From Chitinophagaceae bacterium UBA3430 (GTDB lineage: Bacteria > Bacteroidota > Bacteroidia > Chitinophagales > Chitinophagaceae), in NCBI GenBank assembly GCA_002378975.1, contig DFST01000078.1, positions 1-7,818 on the forward strand: DNA of 7,818 bases, given 5' to 3'. The notes beneath the pieces were generated by a model that did no database searches, had not been told where the DNA came from, and was given only the letters and a program-made list of their open reading frames with translations. The position numbers and the translations under genes are program-made. Position 1 is the first letter of the stretch. Each line of letters starts with the position of its first letter. Shown one piece after another: positions 1 to 6,728 of this stretch.

Positions 1-59
1 AATCCGGCCAGGATGAGGAACAAGCGAGTGGATTTATGGCTGATGATAGTACGGACCAT
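1..59 (-). CDS. N-terminal fragment of an unidentified gene leaving the window at the left edge
   Basis: Reading leftward from an ATG at 59-57 gives 19 complete open codons (MVRTIISHKSTRLFLILAG) up to the window edge. The short basic start followed by LFLILAG looks like the beginning of a signal peptide or a first membrane helix. The ATG lies inside the end of the small membrane protein gene upstream, overlapping it by 26 bp in another frame. That is a long overlap, but the other junctions in this window are also overlapping, so translational coupling is plausible. There is no Shine-Dalgarno sequence before the ATG. A TTG at 23-21 in the same frame is an alternative start lying beyond the upstream gene's stop. 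Too little is visible to name a family or to exclude a chance open frame. Confidence 0.4.
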   Translation of the reverse strand, partial: MVRTIISHKSTRLFLILAG

Positions 60-342
60 TAAGAAATAAAATAAAGGTGATGAAAAGCAACAACCAGATA
101 AAGTTAGAGACGATCAGCCAACGAGGCGTGGGGTTTTGAGCGAGTTTACCCCGAATCCGGTGGACCAAACAGGTCAAATTGAATACCGGAATCAAGATGG
201 CACCCATTCCAAATCCGATCGTAAGCAGGAAAGAAGTCAGCTCCGGATTCAGCCCATGTTCAAAGAATAATAACCCCCAGGAAGCCCCAAAAAAGAGGCC
301 ACATAGGAAGGTCAGTCGGGCAAAAAAGAAAAGGGAAAACAT
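34..342 (-). CDS. Small hypothetical inner-membrane protein with three predicted helices
   Basis: I do not recognise this family. From the ATG at 342-340 the product is 102 residues and strongly hydrophobic. It has three likely membrane spans: one directly after the start (FSLFFFARLTFLCGLFFGAS), a second around GFGMGAILIPVFNLTCLV, and a third around FIWLLLFITFILFL. A basic loop (HRIRGK) lies between the second and third spans, and the tail is short and polar (NGPYYHQP). The frame also stays open upstream to a TTG at 384-382, which would give 116 residues. I prefer the ATG because the TTG lies only 11 bp from the yfhO start and inside an inverted repeat at 369-388. The gene is divergent from yfhO, and a probable next gene overlaps its 3' end. 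It could be an accessory membrane subunit, but nothing shows a function. Confidence 0.6.
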   Translation of the reverse strand: MFSLFFFARLTFLCGLFFGASWGLLFFEHGLNPELTSFLLTIGFGMGAILIPVFNLTCLVHRIRGKLAQNPTPRWLIVSNFIWLLLFITFILFLNGPYYHQP

Positions 343-368
343 GAGGTGTGGATGGCTAAAATAAGCAT

Positions 369-388
369 TAATTTGTCGACTCAAATTA
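369..388. promoter_or_regulatory. Inverted repeat between the divergent small membrane gene and yfhO
   Basis: TAATTTG at 369-375 and CAAATTA at 382-388 form a perfect 7-bp inverted repeat around the 6-bp spacer TCGACT. It ends 7 bp before the yfhO ATG at 396 and sits in the 53-bp gap between the divergent genes if the leftward one starts at 342. Each arm resembles, with one spacer base missing, the Bacteroidota -7 promoter element TAnnTTTG, one arm reading each way. A clear -33 TTG is not seen on either side. It may be back-to-back promoter elements, an operator, or chance. Confidence 0.35.
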
Positions 389-395
389 GCCCGCC

Positions 396-2873
396 ATGAA
401 CCGTTTTTCTTACAAGAAACTCATCCCCCACGTATTGGTCCTGCTTGGCTTTCTGCTCGTTGCGGTGATCTTCTGCAAACCGGTACTCGACGGACAGGTC
501 CTCAACCAACACGACATAGTAGGTTGGAAAGGCATGGCCCAGAACTCGTTCGAATACAAAGAAAAGAACGGTCACTTTCCACTCTGGAACACCAACCTCT
601 TCAGCGGCATGCCCAACTACCAAGTGGCCATGGAAGGTGATTCCGCCATGCCCAACTTCGTTCAGATACTCTCATTGGGACTTCCCAAGCCCATCAACTT
701 CCTGTTCCTAGCCGCCCTCTGTTTTTACATTTTGACCTTGGTCATGGGTCTATCTCCCTGGATCGGTCTGTTCGGCGGACTAGCCTACATGCTTTCCACG
801 TACAACCCAATCATCATCGGAGCCGGACACGAATCCAAAATGTGGGCCCTAGCCTTTTTACCGTTGATGCTCGCGGGCATCCTCGCACTCTTTGATAAAA
901 AATATTGGCTGGGAACGGCTCTCACTACCTATGGCATCTTTCAACAAATCGCCGTCAACCACTTTCAGATCACCTACTACGCCTTGCTGATCGTAGCTGC
1001 CTTGGCGATCGCTGTCGGCATCAATTGGATCCGAAACAAAGAATGGAAACACCTCGGCAAAGTGATTGCCATTGGCGTCAGTGCGGCCATCTTGGGTGTA
1101 GCCGGCAATGCGCTCATCTTACTGACCACATCCGAATACAGTAAATACACCATGCGCGGTGGAAAGAATCTAGAGATCAACGGAGACACCGTCAAACAAG
1201 CCAAGACCACCGGACTTGATTACGATTATGCATTCCGTTACAGCCTGGGTAAAGCAGAAACTGCCGTACTGGCCATGCCCGATGCATTTGGCAGCAGCAG
1301 TGCAGAGCCCCTGGGTGAAGAATCCAACGTGATCAGCAAATTGACAGACCGTGGAGTTCCAATGAATAATGCGATGCAAATCGCAGGTCAAATGCCCAAA
1401 TACTGGGGTGGGATTACAGAAGGAACGTCCGGTCCGCCCTATGTAGGCGCCATTACGTGCCTACTGGCTTTGATCGGATTTGCGTTGATCCGACATCCGT
1501 TGCGCTGGGGATTGCTAGCTGTTTCGATCCTGAGTATACTGCTGGCCTGGGGTAAATACTTCCCATCCCTGAACGAGTTTGTCTTCCAGTATCTGCCGAT
1601 GTACAATAAATTCCGCGCGCCCTCCATGGCTCTAACCATTATAGAGATCGCATTCCCAATCACCGCGGTGCTGGCCCTCCATCAAATCCTATTTAAAAAC
1701 ACACACGAAGTATTGAAGGACAAATTCCGGACGATCCTGTATGTAACCGGCGGATCCTTGGCGGTGTTGTTGCTAATGGGATGGACGATGGATTATGGTG
1801 CACCGTTCGACCAACAAGTACTGGATTTTCAATTCGACGCTTCCGGATCCAAAGAGATTAATCAACTGATCGTTTCCGGGCTCAAAGCTGACCGACAAGA
1901 AATGTTCATGGGTCAAGTCTGGCGCTATGCCGGATTTCTGATCTTGGTAATCGGGTGCTTATATCTCTACCTGAAAAAATGGATCCAACCCATGTGGGTC
2001 ATCGCAATTCTGGCCCTCGTATCTACCCTGGACCTATTCATCGTCGGTAAGAAGTACCTGAATGATGATGCGTATGTGGATGCAGCTACGTACGATTCGC
2101 AGAATTTCAATCCCAGTCCGCTCGATCAACAACTGAAAACAGATACCGATCCGCATTTTCGTGTGTTCAACATGTTAAGCGATCCATACAACGAATCGCG
2201 CACTTCCTATTTCCACCGCTCGATTGGTGGTTATCACCCCGCCAAATTGCGCATCTATCAGGATCTGATCGACCGATACATGTCGAATAACATCAATGCG
2301 CAGGTGCTGGACATGCTGGATGCGAAATACATGCTTCGTCAAAGTCCGTTCACCGGTGCGGATACCGCTGTGTTGAGACCCTCCACGATGGGAGCGGCCT
2401 GGTTGGTCAAGAATATCCAAAAAACTCAAGACCCTGTTGATGCCCTTCAGAAAATCGGAACAATGAATCTCCGCGATTCAGCAATTGTAGAAGTATCTGA
2501 TGCGAAAAAACTTGCACTCAAACTGGAAGCACCAGATACAACAGCCCGTATCGGCTTGGCTCGCATCGACAACGACACGCTCACCTACAATTTTGAATCC
2601 ACTTCCCCACAATTCGCCGTATTCAGTGAGATCTATTATCCCAAAGGCTGGAATGCTTATGTCGACGGGAAACAAGTGGATCATTATAAAACCAATTACG
2701 TATTGAGGGGCATGGTGGTTCCGGCCGGAAAACACGAGATCCAGTTCATTTTTGAACCTGGATCCTTTAAAACGGGCAACCAGCTTTCGTTCGCCAGTTC
2801 GATCCTGATCTTACTGATCCTGATCGGCAGCTTATACATGGCCTGGAAAACAGAACAACGCAAGGAAGCCTGA
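396..2873 (+). CDS. YfhO-family polytopic membrane protein, predicted GT-C type glycosyltransferase
   Basis: This 825-residue protein has the layout of the YfhO family. A first helix lies at about 9-30. An extracytoplasmic loop follows with an acidic HD at 39-40, the position where GT-C enzymes often carry a catalytic Asp. Further helices are at about 97-118, 120-136, 150-166, 192-210, 222-242, 348-364, 370-386, 412-430, 445-462, 511-527 and 532-549. Conserved-looking loop motifs are GHESK (144-148) and FRAPS (406-410). A large soluble extracytoplasmic region of about 250 residues follows, ending in the YfhO-like motif YYPKGWNAYVDG (747-758), and a last helix lies at about 799-818. Bacillus subtilis YfhO is implicated in glycosylating lipoteichoic acid. 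In Gram-negative Bacteroidota the acceptor is not known. By family the donor would be a polyprenyl-phosphate sugar, and the action is on the outer face of the inner membrane. The ATG at 396 is preceded by an inverted repeat. The stop overlaps the next gene's ATG by one base (TGATG), so the two are likely co-translated. The length is normal for the phylum and no damage is seen. Confidence 0.88.
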   Translation: MNRFSYKKLIPHVLVLLGFLLVAVIFCKPVLDGQVLNQHDIVGWKGMAQNSFEYKEKNGHFPLWNTNLFSGMPNYQVAMEGDSAMPNFVQILSLGLPKPINFLFLAALCFYILTLVMGLSPWIGLFGGLAYMLSTYNPIIIGAGHESKMWALAFLPLMLAGILALFDKKYWLGTALTTYGIFQQIAVNHFQITYYALLIVAALAIAVGINWIRNKEWKHLGKVIAIGVSAAILGVAGNALILLTTSEYSKYTMRGGKNLEINGDTVKQAKTTGLDYDYAFRYSLGKAETAVLAMPDAFGSSSAEPLGEESNVISKLTDRGVPMNNAMQIAGQMPKYWGGITEGTSGPPYVGAITCLLALIGFALIRHPLRWGLLAVSILSILLAWGKYFPSLNEFVFQYLPMYNKFRAPSMALTIIEIAFPITAVLALHQILFKNTHEVLKDKFRTILYVTGGSLAVLLLMGWTMDYGAPFDQQVLDFQFDASGSKEINQLIVSGLKADRQEMFMGQVWRYAGFLILVIGCLYLYLKKWIQPMWVIAILALVSTLDLFIVGKKYLNDDAYVDAATYDSQNFNPSPLDQQLKTDTDPHFRVFNMLSDPYNESRTSYFHRSIGGYHPAKLRIYQDLIDRYMSNNINAQVLDMLDAKYMLRQSPFTGADTAVLRPSTMGAAWLVKNIQKTQDPVDALQKIGTMNLRDSAIVEVSDAKKLALKLEAPDTTARIGLARIDNDTLTYNFESTSPQFAVFSEIYYPKGWNAYVDGKQVDHYKTNYVLRGMVVPAGKHEIQFIFEPGSFKTGNQLSFASSILILLILIGSLYMAWKTEQRKEA

Positions 2874-4000
2874 TGAAGAAAGTATTGGTCATAGCGCCGT
2901 ACTCCTATTTGCCGCATTATTCCGGCGGACAAAAACTAATCGGAGAATTTGTAGCGCATTTGGCGCGGTATACCGATTTGACCGTCATCAGCACAAAACG
3001 CAACAATCCGGATTTAGCCATCGGCTATCGGCTGTTACGTTGGTTGCCCAACCCATTCTATCGATACCTTGACATTCGCCTCAAAACCAAATTGAAAAAA
3101 CTGATCGAGGGAGAAAAATTTGACTGCATCATTTGGGAACACCCGTATTATTATTGGCTGGCAAAAAGCATCCGAAATGAGTGCGGAATTTTCACCATGC
3201 TCCACACCCACAACATCGAATATCAACGGTTCCGTTCCCTCGGAAAATGGTGGTGGCCCATCTTAAAAAAATACGAAGGCGCCTTTTTCAAAGAAGCGGA
3301 TCAACTCTTTTTCATCAGTTCCAGCGATATGCAATCAGCCATGTCTGAATGGGAATTGCCTACCTCGAAATGTCAAGTACTTCCATTCGGAATCCGCCAA
3401 AACTCACACCCCAGCGACCGGGCAGCATGCCAAGAACAGATTCGCCAAAAACACCACATTCCCGAAGAGGCGCACATCCTGTTGTTCAACGGACTTTTGA
3501 GCTATTTACCTAACCGACAAGCCCTAGACGACCTCATTCGAGAGGTCAATCCACGCTTGCTCAAGCAGCCAGGCTTCCAATACCGTCTCCTTATCTGCGG
3601 CAAAGATCTACCCAGCTCTTATCAGGAACTAGTAAATGAAAAAGATCGGAACATTGTCTTTGCCGGATTTGTCGAGGATATCGAAACCTATTTTAAGGCA
3701 GCCGACGTATTTGTAAACCCGGTCCGGAGCGGCGGAGGCATCAAGACAAAAATGGTGGAGGCCATTGGATTTGGAACTACCGTTGTTTCTACGGCAACCG
3801 GATCGATCGGCATAGACGCAAAAGCCTGCGGAGAAAAACTACAAACGTCCAGCGATGGTGACTGGGATGGTTTCTGTGAACAAATAATTAACGAGGCAAA
3901 AAGAAAAACAAGTACGCCCAACGCTTACTACGAAGTATACAATTGGGATCGGATTGTCCAGGAAATTCCTGGCTTACTATCGAATCAATCGGCCCGTTAA
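2873..4000 (+). CDS. Glycosyltransferase family 4 (GT-B fold)
   Basis: This 375-residue enzyme is of the retaining GT4 type. The N-terminal Rossmann half begins VLVIAPYSYLP and has the SGG loop at 17-19. HTHNIEY at 111-117 is the H-x-HN-x-E signature common in this group. The C-terminal donor-binding half opens with FNGLLSYLPNR (205-215). It carries GFVEDIETYFKAADVFVNP and then RSGGGIKTKMVEA (285-297), where K291 and E296 occupy the usual nucleotide-sugar contact positions. It should transfer a sugar from a nucleotide donor onto a lipid-linked or growing glycan at the cytoplasmic face. Donor and acceptor cannot be predicted. There is no membrane helix. It starts on the last base of the yfhO stop (TGATG), so it is in the same operon. 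Its last 24 bp overlap the 3' end of the leftward glycosyltransferase gene, and there is no room for an intergenic terminator. Confidence 0.9.
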   Translation: MKKVLVIAPYSYLPHYSGGQKLIGEFVAHLARYTDLTVISTKRNNPDLAIGYRLLRWLPNPFYRYLDIRLKTKLKKLIEGEKFDCIIWEHPYYYWLAKSIRNECGIFTMLHTHNIEYQRFRSLGKWWWPILKKYEGAFFKEADQLFFISSSDMQSAMSEWELPTSKCQVLPFGIRQNSHPSDRAACQEQIRQKHHIPEEAHILLFNGLLSYLPNRQALDDLIREVNPRLLKQPGFQYRLLICGKDLPSSYQELVNEKDRNIVFAGFVEDIETYFKAADVFVNPVRSGGGIKTKMVEAIGFGTTVVSTATGSIGIDAKACGEKLQTSSDGDWDGFCEQIINEAKRKTSTPNAYYEVYNWDRIVQEIPGLLSNQSAR

Positions 4001-4858
4001 TTGATAGACCGTCCACTTAATGGCATTTCGCGTATACTCCTTGAACCCAAATAGAAGCACGAAAAGTCCGTAATACAACCCCACTCCCTTCCGCCGGCGC
4101 ACGATGGCCAACTCGTGCCGAAACATCACCTGACGATTTTGCAACTGCCTACGAACGGAGCTACTGCCACTATTCACATGCACGATCGTCGTGTCGGCGA
4201 AAAAATAATTTCTTAGCCCCGACTCCCGGGCTTGCTCGCACCAGAGCTGATCCTCGGCATACATAAAAAACCGATCATCCAATTTCCCGTCGGGGAAATG
4301 ACTCAACAATCGGCGTTCAAAGAATAAAAAAGCGCCATTCAGCCAATCACAGTCGAGACTGAGATCATGCTTAAAATATTTCCCGAGCATTTCACGTGAA
4401 CTGGCCTCATAACCATGTGCGAGGGGTATAAATCGGAACAGATCAAGCAATTCCCAGCGAATACTGCGAAAGCGTCGAGCCGTATATTGGATCCGTCCAT
4501 CCGGATAAGTCATCCGGCAACCCAGAAATCCAATGTTGGGCTGCTTTTGAAATTCGAGATAGGCCAATGAGATACTGTCCTCGGTCAATTCGGTATCACT
4601 ATTCAATAACAATAGATATTCTCCGCGGGCATGCTGTAGTCCCAGGTTATTTCCGCCAGCAAATCCTAAGTTCTTGTCGCTTCGAATCAGCTTGACTGCG
4701 GGGAATTCAATCAGAAAATCAGCCGGATCACGTTCGATCGATGCATTGTCGACCAGCACGACCTCAAACCCCACGTCCTTGGTTTGTGCATAGATGCTGC
4801 GCAAACACGCGGAGGTGAGTCCGAACGTATTGTAATTAATGAGTATGACTGAAACCAT
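3977..4858 (-). CDS. Glycosyltransferase family 2, rhamnosyltransferase-like (WbbL type)
   Basis: This 293-residue GT-A enzyme is the last gene of the leftward trio. The N-terminal donor domain shows VILINYN (4-10), VDNAS (36-40), NLGFAGGNN (63-71) and the metal-binding DXD equivalent NSDTE (86-90). The acceptor half shows NGAFLFF (174-180), then FFMYAED (197-203) with the probable catalytic Asp, and IVH at 225-227 followed by SGSS. These are the hallmarks of the inverting GT2 subgroup that includes dTDP-rhamnosyl transferases, but donor identity is not fixed by motif. The post-catalytic sequence is EDQLWC rather than the common EDxDLC. The C-terminal 50 residues hold a hydrophobic stretch (GLYYGLFVLLFGF) flanked by basic residues, suggesting attachment to the inner membrane. 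I chose the ATG at 4858, which overlaps the upstream stop by one base (TGATG). A GTG at 4861 would add one Met. The 3' end overlaps the convergent family 4 gene by 24 bp. Confidence 0.9.
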   Translation of the reverse strand: MVSVILINYNTFGLTSACLRSIYAQTKDVGFEVVLVDNASIERDPADFLIEFPAVKLIRSDKNLGFAGGNNLGLQHARGEYLLLLNSDTELTEDSISLAYLEFQKQPNIGFLGCRMTYPDGRIQYTARRFRSIRWELLDLFRFIPLAHGYEASSREMLGKYFKHDLSLDCDWLNGAFLFFERRLLSHFPDGKLDDRFFMYAEDQLWCEQARESGLRNYFFADTTIVHVNSGSSSVRRQLQNRQVMFRHELAIVRRRKGVGLYYGLFVLLFGFKEYTRNAIKWTVYQLTGRLIR

Positions 4859-5781
4859 CACCGATTGAAGTTATAGGAAATGAACATCCCGACCTTCGAG
4901 ATCACACCGATTTTCCAGCAAGTAAGTGGCAATAAACGTTGATGAAGTACCAGGCGTTTGAGAAAAGTCGGAACAGTAGACCCATGGGCATATTGTTCGA
5001 GTTGCGCTATCGATCGAATCGAAAGATTGCGAATCAACCGCCACCAAGCATCGTAGGTAATCCAGGAAGAATGGGTTTGCTCACCGTGCTTTTTGTAGTA
5101 AGCCAAAGCCTCCGGAATCTCAATATTCGGATTCCCAAAACAGGACTGCGTCACTTGGGTGGCATTATAACTCATGCAGATCACCACGCGGTCGATGTAA
5201 ACGGCCTGGTGGTTTTGCATGAGGCGGATATATCCTTCCCAATCCACGATCCATTTTAATGCTGGGTCAAATTGCTCCCGCACGGTTCTACGATACATCA
5301 GTACACTGGGCGGGCCGATCAAATTGCTCGCAAACAATCGATGTGGATCTTGGGTCACTCGATGAAATTGAGCATGCGTAATGGTACGAACTTCTCGTCG
5401 ACCCGTGGATTCATAGACTGCTTCGTACCCACCAAAGATCAGGTCAACATCCGGCCGAATGTGATTCGCATAATGCGTTAACGAATCCGGTTCGGCCAGC
5501 CAATCGTCGTCGTGCAGGATTTTGATCCATTCTCCCCTGGCTAGGCCAATCCCGGCCGTCCAATTGCGGGGGGTACCTAAGGCTGGGCGGTTTCGCCGAT
5601 ACTGGATCGGAAAAGCATAGGTATGTGTCCGAATGAATTCTTCCACCGAATCGCTAGCAGAATCATCGGTCACGATCACTTCAAAATCGGTAAAATGCTG
5701 CCGGGCGATCTGATCCAAAGAGCGCCGCAGATAATCGGGGCGCTCGTAGGCTGGAATGAGTATGGAGATCAGCGGATTCAA
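4858..5781 (-). CDS. Glycosyltransferase family 2 (GT-A), TTG start
   Basis: This 307-residue protein is the middle gene of the leftward trio. It is a canonical GT2 domain: ISILIPAYERPDYL (5-18), the uridine-binding DDS at 39-41, RNWTAGIGLARGEWI (72-86) and the DXD metal site HDDDW (90-94). Further on come IGPPS (155-159) and WIVDWE (177-182), with the likely acceptor-side acidic residues D180 and E182. It would transfer a sugar from a UDP- or similar nucleotide donor at the cytoplasmic face. There is no clear membrane helix. The start is TTG at 5781-5779. The frame is closed by a TGA two codons upstream with no ATG between, and the conserved ISILIPAY strand begins at residue 5, so no internal start is possible. 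TTG overlaps the upstream stop as TTGA (4 bp), which suggests translational coupling. Its stop overlaps the next ATG. Confidence 0.9.
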   Translation of the reverse strand: MNPLISILIPAYERPDYLRRSLDQIARQHFTDFEVIVTDDSASDSVEEFIRTHTYAFPIQYRRNRPALGTPRNWTAGIGLARGEWIKILHDDDWLAEPDSLTHYANHIRPDVDLIFGGYEAVYESTGRREVRTITHAQFHRVTQDPHRLFASNLIGPPSVLMYRRTVREQFDPALKWIVDWEGYIRLMQNHQAVYIDRVVICMSYNATQVTQSCFGNPNIEIPEALAYYKKHGEQTHSSWITYDAWWRLIRNLSIRSIAQLEQYAHGSTVPTFLKRLVLHQRLLPLTCWKIGVISKVGMFISYNFNR

Positions 5782-6677
5782 TGGTCATGTTTTCTATTGC
5801 GAAGATATCGATGCAAATGCCGAAGCCGGAGCGGCCGATAAATCAAAAACTTTAGGATGGCATAATAGAAAGCCGGACGCATCCATAATTGATGACGTGA
5901 GATCCATTGAATCCGATCGAGGATAGAGATTCGTTGATCTTTCAATCGATCGAGCCAAATTCGTTGTATCGATGACTCATCGATCGACTGTTGATCCAAA
6001 CTCATGGGTAATCGATCCGACCATCGATGGTGAAAATCCATCGCCTCCTGCAACCAGCGGGTTCCGTAATCTCCACCAGCTTCGGTATGGTGCGTGAGCG
6101 CAACGCGCGTGGTCATCCCTACGCGAAACTTCCTGGCCACCCGTAAGGAAAAATCAAGGTCGTAAAAGTGGAAGCCCCGGAGATTCTGCTCATCAAATCG
6201 AATCGACTCCCAAACAGTTCGCCGGCAGCACAGAAAGACGCCATCCAGACACACCACTGGAAAAAGATCCATCGATGTAGACGGCACCTGATGCAGCGAT
6301 TCCGCATAACCGGGCAATTGATGATTCAGGTAAAAACGATCGTGTTGGGGGTCGCCCGTATACCAACCGGAAATGGAACTGGATTTGACATTCGATCCGG
6401 CCAATCCAACCAAACCCAGCTTTGGATCGGTCATAAAATGATCGATCAACCGATCCCCCCAGTCCGAACCTTCAAACGTTACATCCTCATGCAAGAAGAT
6501 CAGGAAAGGAAAACGGGCTTTTTCTGCCAATTCATTGTAGACTTGACAGATCCCCTTGCCGGTATTTCGATTGTCGGCAACCACCCATTCGTGTGCTACG
6601 CCGATGGACGATTCCACCGATCGCTTGGCGCGTTCCAGCAGTTCGGGACGAACTGAGCAGACGATGAGAGAGATCAT
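5778..6677 (-). CDS. Glycosyltransferase family 2-like protein (Glyco_tranf_2_5 type)
   Basis: This is the first gene of the leftward trio. From the ATG at 6677 it encodes 299 residues. It begins ISLIVCSVRPE, typical of the GT2-like group with a Glyco_tranf_2_5 domain. VADN at 33-36 follows the second strand. HEDV at 63-66 stands where the DXD metal motif belongs. GWY is at 104-106, LDGVFL at 144-149, and FHFYDLDFSL at 169-178 is the acceptor-side motif with the probable base Asp. The C-terminal tail is hydrophobic then very basic (YYAILKFLIYRPLRLRHLHR), which suggests peripheral attachment to the inner membrane. The frame is open to an ATG at 6773, but that start would run 45 bp into the divergent methyltransferase gene and add 32 residues ahead of the conserved first strand, so I reject it. 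The stop overlaps the next gene's TTG. Sugar donor and acceptor are unknown. Confidence 0.87.
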   Translation of the reverse strand: MISLIVCSVRPELLERAKRSVESSIGVAHEWVVADNRNTGKGICQVYNELAEKARFPFLIFLHEDVTFEGSDWGDRLIDHFMTDPKLGLVGLAGSNVKSSSISGWYTGDPQHDRFYLNHQLPGYAESLHQVPSTSMDLFPVVCLDGVFLCCRRTVWESIRFDEQNLRGFHFYDLDFSLRVARKFRVGMTTRVALTHHTEAGGDYGTRWLQEAMDFHHRWSDRLPMSLDQQSIDESSIQRIWLDRLKDQRISILDRIQWISRHQLWMRPAFYYAILKFLIYRPLRLRHLHRYLRNRKHDH

Positions 6678-6728
6678 AAAATCCAAGGTAGACCAAATCA
6701 CCCAATTTCGTAATTTTACCGTCGACAA
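6678..6728. promoter_or_regulatory. 51-bp divergent gap between glycosyltransferase trio and FkbM methyltransferase
   Basis: Both divergent genes must be served from this short gap. Toward the methyltransferase, TAATTTTA at 6711-6718 matches five of the six fixed bases of the Bacteroidota -7 element TAnnTTTG, 10 bp before the ATG at 6729, but there is no TTG at the -33 distance. Toward the glycosyltransferases, TACCTTGG (6690-6683 on the minus strand) also matches five of the six, which would give an almost leaderless message. GTCGACAAAT at 6721-6730 recurs in the other divergent gap, on the minus strand at 380-371. All assignments are weak. Confidence 0.3.

Noticed and set aside
179..364. 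61-residue rightward frame opposite the small membrane gene.
   Set aside because: It is highly charged without a recognisable motif and lies antisense to a frame with clear membrane helices; it is best seen as a shadow.
3977..4007. Possible hairpin at the convergent gene ends (ATCAAT at 3984-3989 with ATTGAT at 4000-4005; also CTATC with GATAG).
   Set aside because: The stem is short and AT-rich with a 10-base loop and no T-run on either strand, so it does not support a terminator call.
6168..6656. 162-residue rightward frame antisense to the first glycosyltransferase of the trio.
   Set aside because: The opposite strand encodes a coherent glycosyltransferase with motifs in order, while this frame shows no domain pattern.
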